From assembly GCF_005843985.1 (NCBI RefSeq), contig NZ_CP040463.1, positions 980,001 through 1,044,000 on the forward strand: 64,000 bases of DNA, written 5' to 3'. The DNA comes from Caminibacter mediatlanticus TB-2. GTDB taxonomy: Bacteria; Campylobacterota; Campylobacteria; Campylobacterales; Nautiliaceae. The position numbers were made by a program, and so were the translations under genes. The notes below the pieces were generated by a model. The model was given only the letters and a program-made list of their open reading frames with translations. It searched no databases and was not told the DNA's origin. Shown here in pieces: positions 56,701-64,000 of this stretch (positions within the stretch are counted from its first letter, which is position 1; the number at the start of each line of letters is the position of its first letter).

Positions 56701-57121
56701 ATTTTCCTTTCAAATTTTCTTTTATCTCTTCAAAAATTTTTATTATTTTTTCATTCTTAGCTTTTATCTCAAAGTTACCAGCTGGTTTTATATAAAACTT
56801 GATATCTTTTGGTGGTTTTGGAGGAGGGGAATATTTATAAAAAGTGACAATTTTTTTAGGTTTTAAGTTTATACACATATTATTTTTATGCATTAAATTA
56901 ATTAAATCAAAAATCATTTTTCTTTTGTAAAAAATTTCTTGCCTTAATGCAGGATGTGATACATAAATATATAATGTATGTCCTTTATAATCCATAAATG
57001 AAATATACTTTTTGTAATTTTGCGGCATTAGTGCTATAATTTTTTTTAAACAACGAAAAGTATCTATTTTTTCCTTAAAAGGTGATAATAAATGAGAAAT
57101 TATTTCATTGGCTTTTTTCAT
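56693..57121 (-). CDS. DUF721/DciA-like protein
   Basis: A 142-residue basic protein. The pattern of an N-terminal helix, LPQN-like turn and TLYIYVSHPALRQEIFYKRKMI resembles the DUF721 fold, related to the helicase loader DciA. The match is partial. Its 5' end overlaps a divergent small lipoprotein gene by 30 bases, so one of the two starts may be further in. Confidence 0.6.
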   Translation of the reverse strand: MKKANEIISHLLSPFKEKIDTFRCLKKIIALMPQNYKKYISFMDYKGHTLYIYVSHPALRQEIFYKRKMIFDLINLMHKNNMCINLKPKKIVTFYKYSPPPKPPKDIKFYIKPAGNFEIKAKNEKIIKIFEEIKENLKGKYD

Positions 57122-57262
57122 ATTATAATTATATCTATTTTTTTAGGGTGTGGCTACAAAGCCCCTCCAAGTTATAAAAAAGAAAAACTAAAAACAACAC
57201 CTGAGGATATTAAAATTATTGATTTAAACTCAACATTAAAAGTGAAGATAGGAGTAAAATGA
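57092..57262 (+). CDS. Small lipoprotein, LptM (YifL)-like
   Basis: 56 residues: hydrophobic signal then lipobox SIFLGC (Cys at 20), followed by GYKAPPSYKKEKLKT. Small lipoproteins with Cys-Gly-x-Lys-(Gly/Ala)-Pro right after the lipidated cysteine belong to the LptM/YifL type, which helps mature the LPS transport protein LptD. The gene has AAGGTGA before its ATG and overlaps nadB by 4 bases. Confidence 0.65.
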   Translation: MRNYFIGFFHIIIISIFLGCGYKAPPSYKKEKLKTTPEDIKIIDLNSTLKVKIGVK

Positions 57263-58677
57263 AATTTGACAGTGTTATTATAGGAAGTGGACTTGCAGCA
57301 TTATGGTGTGCAAAATATTTAAATGATTCAGGACAAAAAACATTAATTATTACTAAAAATCAAGTGTGGGATGCAAATTCTTTTTATGCACAGGGTGGAG
57401 TTACTATGGCAGTTGATGAAAATGATGTACCAATTCATATTGAAGATACTTTAAAAGCTGGTAGTTTTCACAACAATAAAAAGGTAGTAGAAATTTTAAG
57501 TAAAGCATCTTTAAAATTAAAAAAAGAGTTATTAGAATATGGATTTAAATTTTCTCCAAATGTCACAAGAGAGGGAGCTCATAGTGTAAAAAGAGTATAT
57601 CACGCAGGAGGTGATGCAACAGGAAGAGAACTTCATAAGTTTGTATTTAAAAAAGATAAAAGTTTTTTACTTGATGAGGCGATAGTTTTTGATTTATTAA
57701 TTGAAGATAATACAGCATATGGTGTAAGCGTTTTTCATAAAAATAAAAAATTCAATATATATGCAGATAATGTGATTATTGCAAGTGGTGGAATTGGAGC
57801 ATTATATAAATATGATACAAATGCAAGGACTATTAGTGGAGATATGCAAGGACTTGCAGTAGAAAAAGGAATTGAGCTGAAAGATATGGAAATGACACAA
57901 TTTCATCCAACTGTTTTTATTGAAATGCAATTTGCTCAAAAACTTTTATTAACAGAAGCATTAAGAGGAGAGGGAGCACATATTATTGATGAGAATAAAA
58001 ACAGATTTTTATTTGAATATGATGAAAGAGGTGAACTTGCAAGTAGAGATATTGTAAGTAGAGCTATTTATATACATCAGCAAAAAGGGCATAAAGTATT
58101 TTTAGATGTAAGTATGTTTGATGAAGAGTATTTTAAAAATAGATTTCCTACAATATATTATAAATTAAGAAATTTTGATATTAATGTACCATATGAACCT
58201 ATTCCAATATCTCCTGCTTTTCATTATATGATGGGAGGAATAGTTGTAGATGAAAATTCAAAAGTTAAAAACTTTAAAAACCTTTATGCAGTTGGGGAGG
58301 TAGCAAATACAGGTGTTCATGGGGCTAATAGACTTGCAAGTAATTCTTTACTTGAATGTTTTGTTTTTGCAAAAAGAGCTGCAAAAGAGATAATCAATAA
58401 AAACTTTAAAACAAAATTTAAAGAATTTGAAATAAATAGTGAAGAATTATTTAAAAATGACGATAAAAAGTATAAAAATAAATTAAGAGAAGTTATGTGG
58501 AGTAAAGTTGGAATCATTAGAAATAAAAAAGATTTAAATGATGCACTAAATTTTGTAGAAGAAAATATTGAAAAAGTAGGGAGAATGACAAAACTTAGAT
58601 TTTTAACTGCAAGAGAAATTATAAAAGCTGCAATAAATAGAAAAAAATCGCTTGGCGCTCATTATAGAATTGATTAA
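57259..58677 (+). CDS. nadB: L-aspartate oxidase
   Basis: FAD enzyme converting aspartate to iminoaspartate in NAD synthesis. FDSVIIGSGLAALWCA is the FAD site, NSFYAQGGVTMA and a histidine/arginine-rich active site (HPTVF, then EALRGEGAHI) follow, and HYMMGGIVVDENSKV with GANRLASNSLLECFVF is typical of NadB. 472 residues. It has the shorter C-terminal arm common in Campylobacterota. Confidence 0.94.
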   Translation: MKFDSVIIGSGLAALWCAKYLNDSGQKTLIITKNQVWDANSFYAQGGVTMAVDENDVPIHIEDTLKAGSFHNNKKVVEILSKASLKLKKELLEYGFKFSPNVTREGAHSVKRVYHAGGDATGRELHKFVFKKDKSFLLDEAIVFDLLIEDNTAYGVSVFHKNKKFNIYADNVIIASGGIGALYKYDTNARTISGDMQGLAVEKGIELKDMEMTQFHPTVFIEMQFAQKLLLTEALRGEGAHIIDENKNRFLFEYDERGELASRDIVSRAIYIHQQKGHKVFLDVSMFDEEYFKNRFPTIYYKLRNFDINVPYEPIPISPAFHYMMGGIVVDENSKVKNFKNLYAVGEVANTGVHGANRLASNSLLECFVFAKRAAKEIINKNFKTKFKEFEINSEELFKNDDKKYKNKLREVMWSKVGIIRNKKDLNDALNFVEENIEKVGRMTKLRFLTAREIIKAAINRKKSLGAHYRID

Positions 58678-58686
58678 AGGAGAAAT

Positions 58687-59991
58687 ATGGAAGAGATGTT
58701 AAATTTAACCCATACATGGGTAGGATATGCAGTTTTAGCTGTATTTGTAATTGGATATTATTTAATAGCAACTGAGGAAAAATTTGAAATAAATAAAGCA
58801 AAACCAGCTCTTTTTATTGGTACTTTTTCATTTATGTTAATAGGAATCTATTTTGCTTTAAATAATCTTGACCCAACTCCTCTTCATCATGAGATGCAAA
58901 AACTTATTGAAGAAATAGCAGAAATATTTTTCTTTTTATTTGTTGCAATGACTTATATTGAAACATTAATTGAAAGAGGTGTATTTGATGCATTAAGATT
59001 TAGACTTATATCAAGAGGATATAGTTATAAAAAGCTTTTTTGGATTACAGGAATTTTAGCTTTTTGGATAAGTCCTGTTGCTGATAATTTAACAACTGCA
59101 CTTATTCTTTCAACTGTTTTATACACAATAGATAAGCATAATACTAACTTTTTAGTACCTGGTGCAATAAACATTGTTGTAGCAGCAAATGCTGGTGGTG
59201 CTTGGTCTCCTTTTGGAGATATTACAACTCTTATGGCTTGGACTGCTGGTAAAGGCGGATTTATTGACTTTTTAATGCTTTTTCCAGCTGCTTTTTTTGG
59301 ATGGCTACTTACTTCTTGGCTTTTAAGTATCTTTGTTCCAAAAGGAGAGCCTCATTTTGATGCATTAACTACGCCAAAAGTTGAGTTAAAAAATGGTGCA
59401 AAAGTTATTATATTTTTAGGATTTTTTACGATTTTTATTGCAGTAGTTGGACATATTCTTTTCCATTTCCCAGCAATGTGGGGAATGATGTTTGGTTTAT
59501 CTTTGCTTCAACTTTATACTTTTTATCATAAAAGAAAATATAAAGAACATATTAATATTTTTGTTAATATGAGTAAAGTAGAAAATGATACATTACTCTT
59601 TTTCTTTGGTATTTTAAGTGCAGTTGGTGCTTTGGCATTTTTAGGATGGCTAATTTATGTTACAAAACTTTATGAAATTATTGGACCAACTTGGGCAAAT
59701 ATTGGAGTTGGATTTATTAGTGCTATTATTGACAATGTCCCTGTAATGGCAGCTATTTTAAAAGCAAATCCACCTATGGGAATAGATCAGTGGATGCTTG
59801 TAACTCTTACAGCTGGTATTGGAGGTAGCTTAATTAGTTTTGGTAGTGCAGCAGGAGTTGGAGTAATGGGTAGAATGAGAGGAGTTTATACTTTCTTTTC
59901 ACATATGAAATTTGCTTGGGCAGTATTAGCTGGATATATTTTAAGTGTAATTATCTGGTATATACAATTTGAGATATTAGGACTTTATTAA
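58687..59991 (+). CDS. nhaD: NhaD-type sodium/proton antiporter
   Basis: Membrane protein of 434 residues, about 11-12 helices. FWISPVADNLTTAL and VAANAGGAWSPFGDITTLM are NhaD signatures, with SAIIDNVPVMAAIL in the second half. It would exchange external protons for internal sodium, fitting a marine microbe. Starts 9 bases after nadB. Confidence 0.92.
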   Translation: MEEMLNLTHTWVGYAVLAVFVIGYYLIATEEKFEINKAKPALFIGTFSFMLIGIYFALNNLDPTPLHHEMQKLIEEIAEIFFFLFVAMTYIETLIERGVFDALRFRLISRGYSYKKLFWITGILAFWISPVADNLTTALILSTVLYTIDKHNTNFLVPGAINIVVAANAGGAWSPFGDITTLMAWTAGKGGFIDFLMLFPAAFFGWLLTSWLLSIFVPKGEPHFDALTTPKVELKNGAKVIIFLGFFTIFIAVVGHILFHFPAMWGMMFGLSLLQLYTFYHKRKYKEHINIFVNMSKVENDTLLFFFGILSAVGALAFLGWLIYVTKLYEIIGPTWANIGVGFISAIIDNVPVMAAILKANPPMGIDQWMLVTLTAGIGGSLISFGSAAGVGVMGRMRGVYTFFSHMKFAWAVLAGYILSVIIWYIQFEILGLY

Positions 59992-60023
59992 TTTTTGATA
60001 CAATTTCACTAAAAAGGAATTAA

Positions 60024-61559
60024 ATGCAAGTAGAGATTTTAATACTTGATTTTGGAAGTCAATACACTCAGCTTATTGCAAGAAGATTAAGAGAAGAGGG
60101 GGTCTATAGTGAAATTGTTCCATATTTTGATGGATTGAAAGCTGCAAAAGAGAAAAAACCAAAAGGAATTATTTTTAGTGGAGGTCCTGCAAGTGTATAT
60201 GAAAAGGATGCTTATAGAGTAGATAAAGAAATATACAATTTAGGACTTCCAATACTTGGAATCTGTTATGGAATGCAATTAATTACTGTTGATTTTGGTG
60301 GAGAGGTAGTTAGGGCTGACCATCATGAATATGGAAAAGCAGAACTTTTTATTGATGATGAACATAAATTATTTAAAGATGTATCTAATCCTACAATTGT
60401 TTGGATGAGTCATTCTGATAGAGTTGAAAAATTACCTAATGGATTTAAAAGAATTGCTCATACAAAGAATGCCCCTTATGCTGCTATTGTTAATGATGAA
60501 AAAGAGATTTATGCAATACAATTCCACCCAGAAGTAACTCATTCAGTTGAAGGTAGTAAAATATTAAGAAATTTTGCAAGAGAAGTTTGTAATGTAACAA
60601 CTAAATGGGATATGGCTCACTTTGCAAAAGAACAAATCAAAAAAATTAAAGACCAAGTAGGAGATAATAAAGTAATTTGTGCACTAAGTGGTGGAGTAGA
60701 TAGCTCAGTTACAGCAGCTTTACTTCACGAAGCAATTGGTGATAAGTTAATTCCAATTTTTGTAGATACTGGTCTTCTTAGAAAAAATGAAAGAGAAGAG
60801 GTTGAACATGCTTTTAAGAATGTACTTCATGTGCCACTCATTACTGTTGATGCAAAAGATAAATTTTTAGGAAGATTAAAAGGTGTAACTGACCCAGAAG
60901 AGAAAAGAAAAATAATAGGTCATACATTTATTGAAGTTTTTGATGAAGAGGCTAAAAAACATAAAGATGCTAAGTTTTTAGCACAAGGTACTTTATATCC
61001 TGATGTAATAGAAAGTGTATCAGTAAAAGGACCAAGTAAAACTATCAAATCTCATCATAATGTTGGAGGGTTGCCTGAATGGATGAAGTTCGAATTAATT
61101 GAGCCATTAAGAGAATTATTTAAAGATGAAGTAAGAAAACTCGGACTTGAACTTGGACTTCCAAAAGATTTAGTATATCGTCATCCATTCCCAGGACCAG
61201 GGCTTGCTATTAGAATTATGGGTGAGGTTAATGAAAAAGATTTAGAAATTTTAAGAGAAGCTGATGCTATTTTGATTCAAGAACTTAAAGCTTGGGGACT
61301 TTACGATAAAGTATGGCAAGCATTTGCAGTTTTACTTAATGTAAAAAGTGTAGGTGTAATGGGAGATAATAGAACTTATGATAATACAGTAGCAATTAGA
61401 TGTGTAAGCTCAACAGATGGAATGACAGCTACTTTTTCTCATTTGCCACATGAATTTTTAGAGAGAGTTTCAACAAGAATAATTAATGAAGTTGATGGAA
61501 TAAATAGGGTAGTTTATGATATTTCAAGCAAACCTCCTGCAACAATAGAGTGGGAGTAA
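60024..61559 (+). CDS. guaA: GMP synthase (glutamine-hydrolysing)
   Basis: Converts XMP to GMP. An N-terminal glutaminase ([11 protein letters not shown] with the nucleophile Cys, and QFHPEVTHS) is joined to an ATP-pyrophosphatase domain ([16 protein letters not shown]) and a C-terminal dimerisation domain. 511 residues, standard. Confidence 0.97.
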   Translation: MQVEILILDFGSQYTQLIARRLREEGVYSEIVPYFDGLKAAKEKKPKGIIFSGGPASVYEKDAYRVDKEIYNLGLPILGICYGMQLITVDFGGEVVRADHHEYGKAELFIDDEHKLFKDVSNPTIVWMSHSDRVEKLPNGFKRIAHTKNAPYAAIVNDEKEIYAIQFHPEVTHSVEGSKILRNFAREVCNVTTKWDMAHFAKEQIKKIKDQVGDNKVICALSGGVDSSVTAALLHEAIGDKLIPIFVDTGLLRKNEREEVEHAFKNVLHVPLITVDAKDKFLGRLKGVTDPEEKRKIIGHTFIEVFDEEAKKHKDAKFLAQGTLYPDVIESVSVKGPSKTIKSHHNVGGLPEWMKFELIEPLRELFKDEVRKLGLELGLPKDLVYRHPFPGPGLAIRIMGEVNEKDLEILREADAILIQELKAWGLYDKVWQAFAVLLNVKSVGVMGDNRTYDNTVAIRCVSSTDGMTATFSHLPHEFLERVSTRIINEVDGINRVVYDISSKPPATIEWE

Positions 61560-61584
61560 ATAAATGGAAAATGGATAATGAAAA

Positions 61585-62226
61585 TTGAGAATATATCTTT
61601 TAAATAACGAAAAATATGAAGGGGTAGAAAACTATCCTGTTATTTCTTTTTCTCCTTTAATTTCTTCAATTGAATTTGATAATATAGACTATTTAATTTT
61701 TACTTCAAAAAATGCTGTAAGAATAACTAATGCTATTATAGATGAATGGAAAAAAATTCCTACTATTGCAATTGGAAAAGCTACTGCAAATGAAATAAAA
61801 CATTTAGGTGGAAGTGTTGAATATCAATCAAATAGTGGATATGGAGAGGAATTAGCAAAAGAAATTGACAACATATATAAAAACAAAACTTTTCTTTGGC
61901 TTAGACCTAAAAAAATAGTAACTAATTTAAAGAAATTTATAAAAAACAACAATTTTAAAGAACAAATTATTTATGAAACTATTTGTAATAAGCCTAATAA
62001 AAAATTAGTCAAACCTGCAATTGTAATTTTTACTTCTCCTTCAACTGTTAAATGTTTTTCTAAAATAGAAAATTTTGAGGAAATAATTCCTATTGCAATT
62101 GGTAAAAAAACAAAAGAAGTTTTAAAACAATTTACTTCTTCTGAAATATTTATTCCTAAAAATCCAAACATTAAAGAGTGTATTAATTTAGCAAAAAATA
62201 TAAACAAATCAAATCTATTAAATTAA
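61585..62226 (+). CDS. hemD: Uroporphyrinogen-III synthase
   Basis: Cyclises hydroxymethylbilane in tetrapyrrole synthesis. 213 residues, low sequence conservation as usual for HemD, but LIFTSKNAVRI, IAIGKATANEIKHLGG and IVIFTSPSTVKCF are the family hallmarks. The start is a TTG at 61585; a nearby ATG (61578) is out of frame. It precedes the gene-free defence-island boundary. Confidence 0.82.
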   Translation: MRIYLLNNEKYEGVENYPVISFSPLISSIEFDNIDYLIFTSKNAVRITNAIIDEWKKIPTIAIGKATANEIKHLGGSVEYQSNSGYGEELAKEIDNIYKNKTFLWLRPKKIVTNLKKFIKNNNFKEQIIYETICNKPNKKLVKPAIVIFTSPSTVKCFSKIENFEEIIPIAIGKKTKEVLKQFTSSEIFIPKNPNIKECINLAKNINKSNLLN

Positions 62227-62456
62227 AAATTTAATTTATTAATTAGCAATATATAAATTTATAATATTTAATTATTAACATAACTAAATACACTTAATAA
62301 CAATACCAAATTATTACCACTACTAATAAAGCAAAACTTGTAATTGTTTCGTTTTATTTAGTCAATTTTTAATTAGTGTTTATTAATTTTTTTATTTAAT
62401 TTCCAATTGTTTTATTTTATTGATTTTTATAATGTAAAATATTTATCAACTTATGG
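62227..62456. other. AT-rich gap before the reverse transcriptase locus
   Basis: About 230 bases with G+C near 15-20%, no open frame of substance. Immediately after hemD a weak AT-only stem occurs. The right end holds the promoter of the structured RNA. It may mark the edge of an acquired segment; no direct repeat or integrase is visible. Confidence 0.6.
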
Positions 62457-62462
62457 TATAAT
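62457..62462 (+). promoter_or_regulatory. -10 box ahead of the structured RNA
   Basis: TATAAT lies 13 bases before the first paired base of the RNA (62475), so transcription would begin close to 62469. There is no consensus -35 box; the sequence 17 bases upstream is gtaaaa, as often found in this phylum. A second TATAAT occurs at 62654-62659, between the RNA and the reverse transcriptase gene. Confidence 0.6.
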
Positions 62463-62469
62463 AATAATA

Positions 62470-62645
62470 TATATTCCTGGGAGGAGCGCTACCCGCACAT
62501 TTTGGGGCCCTACAAGAAATGTTATAGGGGAGATGGTAGTGGCTGGGGTGTGTGGCGAGTAATCTCGCCCCTAAACCAGCCCTCCTATCCCCACTTTGTG
62601 GCTCACGGGAGCCCAAAGTCACTGCGTGAACGCCCTCCCGGGACT
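62470..62645 (+). ncRNA. Structured RNA associated with the reverse transcriptase (DRT-type ncRNA)
   Basis: In a 15-20% G+C setting, 62475-62645 is 59% G+C (101 of 171). By eye it closes with a 13-bp helix: 62475-62484 with 62634-62643 (one G-T), then 62486-62488 with 62631-62633, A62485 bulged. Inside are three arms. Arm A pairs 62497-62502 with 62517-62522. Arm B pairs 62527-62531 with 62588-62592, 62541-62546 with 62576-62581, and 62554-62559 with 62564-62569 over a TAAT tetraloop. Arm C has 11 bp, 62593-62604 with 62609-62619, one bulge and an ACGG tetraloop. It lies 75 bases before the reverse transcriptase gene and is most likely its template or scaffold. It matches no 6S, SRP, RNase P or tmRNA motif I know. 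Confidence 0.8.
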
Positions 62646-62671
62646 TAATAGGTTATAATCGTATTATTAAG
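62644..62671 (+). repeat. Inverted repeat between the RNA and the reverse transcriptase
   Basis: CTTAATA (62644-62650) pairs with TATTAAG (62665-62671), loop of 14 bases holding a TATAAT (62654-62659). It could be an extra stem of the RNA, an attenuator, or an operator over an internal promoter for the reverse transcriptase. Confidence 0.4.
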
Positions 62672-62717
62672 ATTTTAAATCAGACACTTTTAATAAATCA
62701 ATAATAAGGTCTAATAA

Positions 62718-64000
62718 ATGAAATCACGTAGTATATTAGATATGTCTCCAAAAGAAGCTAAAAACTTTTTTTTGAAACAATCAAACTATTGCAATATTGA
62801 TTTACCACCTTATTTTAATTTTAATCATTTACTACAACAAATTTCTCAATATTTAGAAAATAAAAATTTGAATAGTTTGATACAAAATCCAAAAAATTAT
62901 GAAAATATTAATTATTCTATTATAACTAATAAAGATGGAAAAAATTCTTGGCGAAAACTTGAAATTATACATCCTGTATTGTATGTAGATGCTGTTCATA
63001 CAATAACCCAAGAGGAGAATTGGCAATTTATTATAGAAAGATTTAAAGAGTTACATAATTGTAAAAATATATATTGTATGAGTATGCCTATTGAGTCATT
63101 AAATATATCAAATAATGATAAAGAAGCTCAAATATCAAATTGGTGGTCTGAAATAGAACAAAAATCTTTAGAATTAGCATTAGATTACGAAATATTGATT
63201 CAAACAGATATAACAGATTGTTACGCTCAGTTATACACACATTCTATTGCATGGGCTTTACATTCAAAAGATAAAGCAAAAAATAATAAGCAAAATAAAA
63301 ATTTATTAGGTAATAAAATTGATTTATTTATACAAAATATGAGATATGGCCAAACAAATGGAATACCTCAAGGGTCAGTACTTATGGATTTTATTGCTGA
63401 AATTGTTTTAGGATATATTGATAAATTATTAGAAGAAAAAATAACAAAAGAAGTTAAAGAATATACTGTATTAAGATATAGAGATGATTATAGAATATTT
63501 GTAAATAATTACAAAGATGGTGAATTAATATTAAAAAGTTTAACAGAAGTTTTAATTGACTTTAGTTTTAAATTAAATTCATCAAAAACTTATATTAGTG
63601 ATGATATAATTTTATCTTCTATCAAAAAAGATAAATTTGATTGGATTTATATAAATAAAGAAATAAAAGATATCCAAAAAAAGCTTTTAATAATTTATAA
63701 TCATTCTAAAAAACATCCTAATAGTGGAAGTGTGTTTAAATCTTTAACGGAAATAAGAAAGATTATATATGATAAAAAAAATATAAACAATAGTCAAATA
63801 TTAATAAGTATTATAATTGAAATTGCTTATAAAAATCCTCGAACATATCCTGTATGTACAGCAATAATAAGTAAATTATTACATTTCATTCCTATAAAAG
63901 ATGAAAAAGAAAAACTTTTTGACAAAATAATCAAAAAATTTTCTAAATTACCAAACACAGAGTATTTATTTATATGGCTTCAACGTATTATCTTACCTTT
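62718..64000 (+). CDS. Defence-associated reverse transcriptase (DRT2/UG2-like), cut off by the window end
   Basis: The frame runs from ATG 62718 (AAGG nearby) to the end of the window, at least 427 residues with no stop. Palm motif A is QTDITDCY (D164), motif B is NGIPQGSVLMDF (Q218, G219) and motif C is RYRDDYRIF (D256, D257). An N-terminal extension (SPKEAKNFFLKQSNYCN, then LPPYFNF) and a long helical C-terminal part lie around the palm. Retron RTs usually have YADD plus NAxxH and VTG motifs, which I do not see. From memory of family sequences it is closest to the UG2/DRT2 group, with UG28/DRT9 as alternative. It would protect against phage by making cDNA from the RNA upstream. Confidence 0.85.
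   Translation, partial: MKSRSILDMSPKEAKNFFLKQSNYCNIDLPPYFNFNHLLQQISQYLENKNLNSLIQNPKNYENINYSIITNKDGKNSWRKLEIIHPVLYVDAVHTITQEENWQFIIERFKELHNCKNIYCMSMPIESLNISNNDKEAQISNWWSEIEQKSLELALDYEILIQTDITDCYAQLYTHSIAWALHSKDKAKNNKQNKNLLGNKIDLFIQNMRYGQTNGIPQGSVLMDFIAEIVLGYIDKLLEEKITKEVKEYTVLRYRDDYRIFVNNYKDGELILKSLTEVLIDFSFKLNSSKTYISDDIILSSIKKDKFDWIYINKEIKDIQKKLLIIYNHSKKHPNSGSVFKSLTEIRKIIYDKKNINNSQILISIIIEIAYKNPRTYPVCTAIISKLLHFIPIKDEKEKLFDKIIKKFSKLPNTEYLFIWLQRIILP

Noticed and set aside
62470-62645. Housekeeping RNA (6S, SRP, RNase P or tmRNA)
   Set aside because: It is multi-branched rather than a rod with a central bubble, lacks the SRP GGAAGCAGC-type loop and the RNase P core sequences, and has no tRNA-like end.
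62470-64000. Retron (RT with msr-msd RNA closed by a1/a2 repeats)
   Set aside because: The closed RNA upstream of an RT does resemble a retron layout, but the RT is over 100 residues longer than usual, has YRDD rather than YADD, and lacks recognisable NAxxH and VTG motifs. Retained only as a fallback until a phylogeny is made.
62470-64000. Diversity-generating retroelement or group II intron
   Set aside because: No template/variable repeat pair is visible nearby, no maturase or HNH region follows the palm in the visible part, and the RNA lacks a domain V-like hairpin.

Overview
The window reads as chromosomal DNA of a strictly AT-rich (roughly a quarter G+C) member of the Campylobacterota, most likely a thermophilic hydrogen-oxidising Nautiliales (Caminibacter, Nautilia or Lebetimonas type). 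This is inference from gene content: a two-subunit biotin carboxylase/pyruvate carboxylase, a Tat-exported uptake NiFe hydrogenase, an AtpE with a signal-like leader, an assimilatory nitrate cluster, and short intergenic gaps with frequent 1-20 base gene overlaps. No tRNA, rRNA, CRISPR array, insertion sequence or replication origin was recognised.

Layout. 1-5235: the end of a type IC restriction-modification locus in the order hsdS - anticodon-nuclease-like ATPase (PrrC type) - hsdR; hsdM should lie just outside. 5283-14678: nitrate assimilation (narB-like reductase, siroheme-type tetrapyrrole enzyme, NarK transporter, a PP2C/protein-kinase fusion, an SQR-like flavoprotein), interrupted by an orphan lipoprotein gene and a decayed nuclease pseudogene. 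14673-32211: housekeeping genes (adk, aspS, nadK, recN, trpD, atpE, argH) mixed with a small iron/metal group (DUF134 regulator, NifX-like protein, FeoA) and a frameshifted second NifX-like gene. 32252-42516: HD-domain protein, outer-membrane protein, and an acetate uptake/activation block (DEDDh exonuclease, CBS/DUF294 protein, ActP, DUF485, two-component pair, Acs). 42732-46643: NiFe hydrogenase with an unusual small subunit and a pentaheme lipoprotein. 46644-62226: ppa, pycB and pycA, a YihY-type membrane protein, ABC-F, CDGSH protein, ribF, uvrC, a DciA-like protein, nadB, nhaD, guaA, hemD.

62227-64000 is the most remarkable part. After an AT-rich gap a consensus-like -10 box leads into a 59% G+C element of about 170 bases that folds by eye into a closed multi-branched RNA. 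Seventy-five bases further on begins a reverse transcriptase gene that runs off the window (at least 427 codons). Motifs and architecture fit a defence-associated reverse transcriptase with its own template or scaffold RNA (DRT2/UG2-like is my best guess, from memory of family sequences and not a search). With the PrrC-bearing type IC system at the other end, both edges of the window carry anti-phage genes, with core metabolism in between.

Working together: hydrogen oxidation feeds electrons (hydrogenase plus cytochrome), nitrate is imported and reduced for nitrogen supply, pyruvate carboxylase and Acs feed central carbon, and NAD, arginine, purine, flavin and tetrapyrrole genes are scattered singly, as is usual in this phylum. 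All structures were found by eye without folding or database searches.
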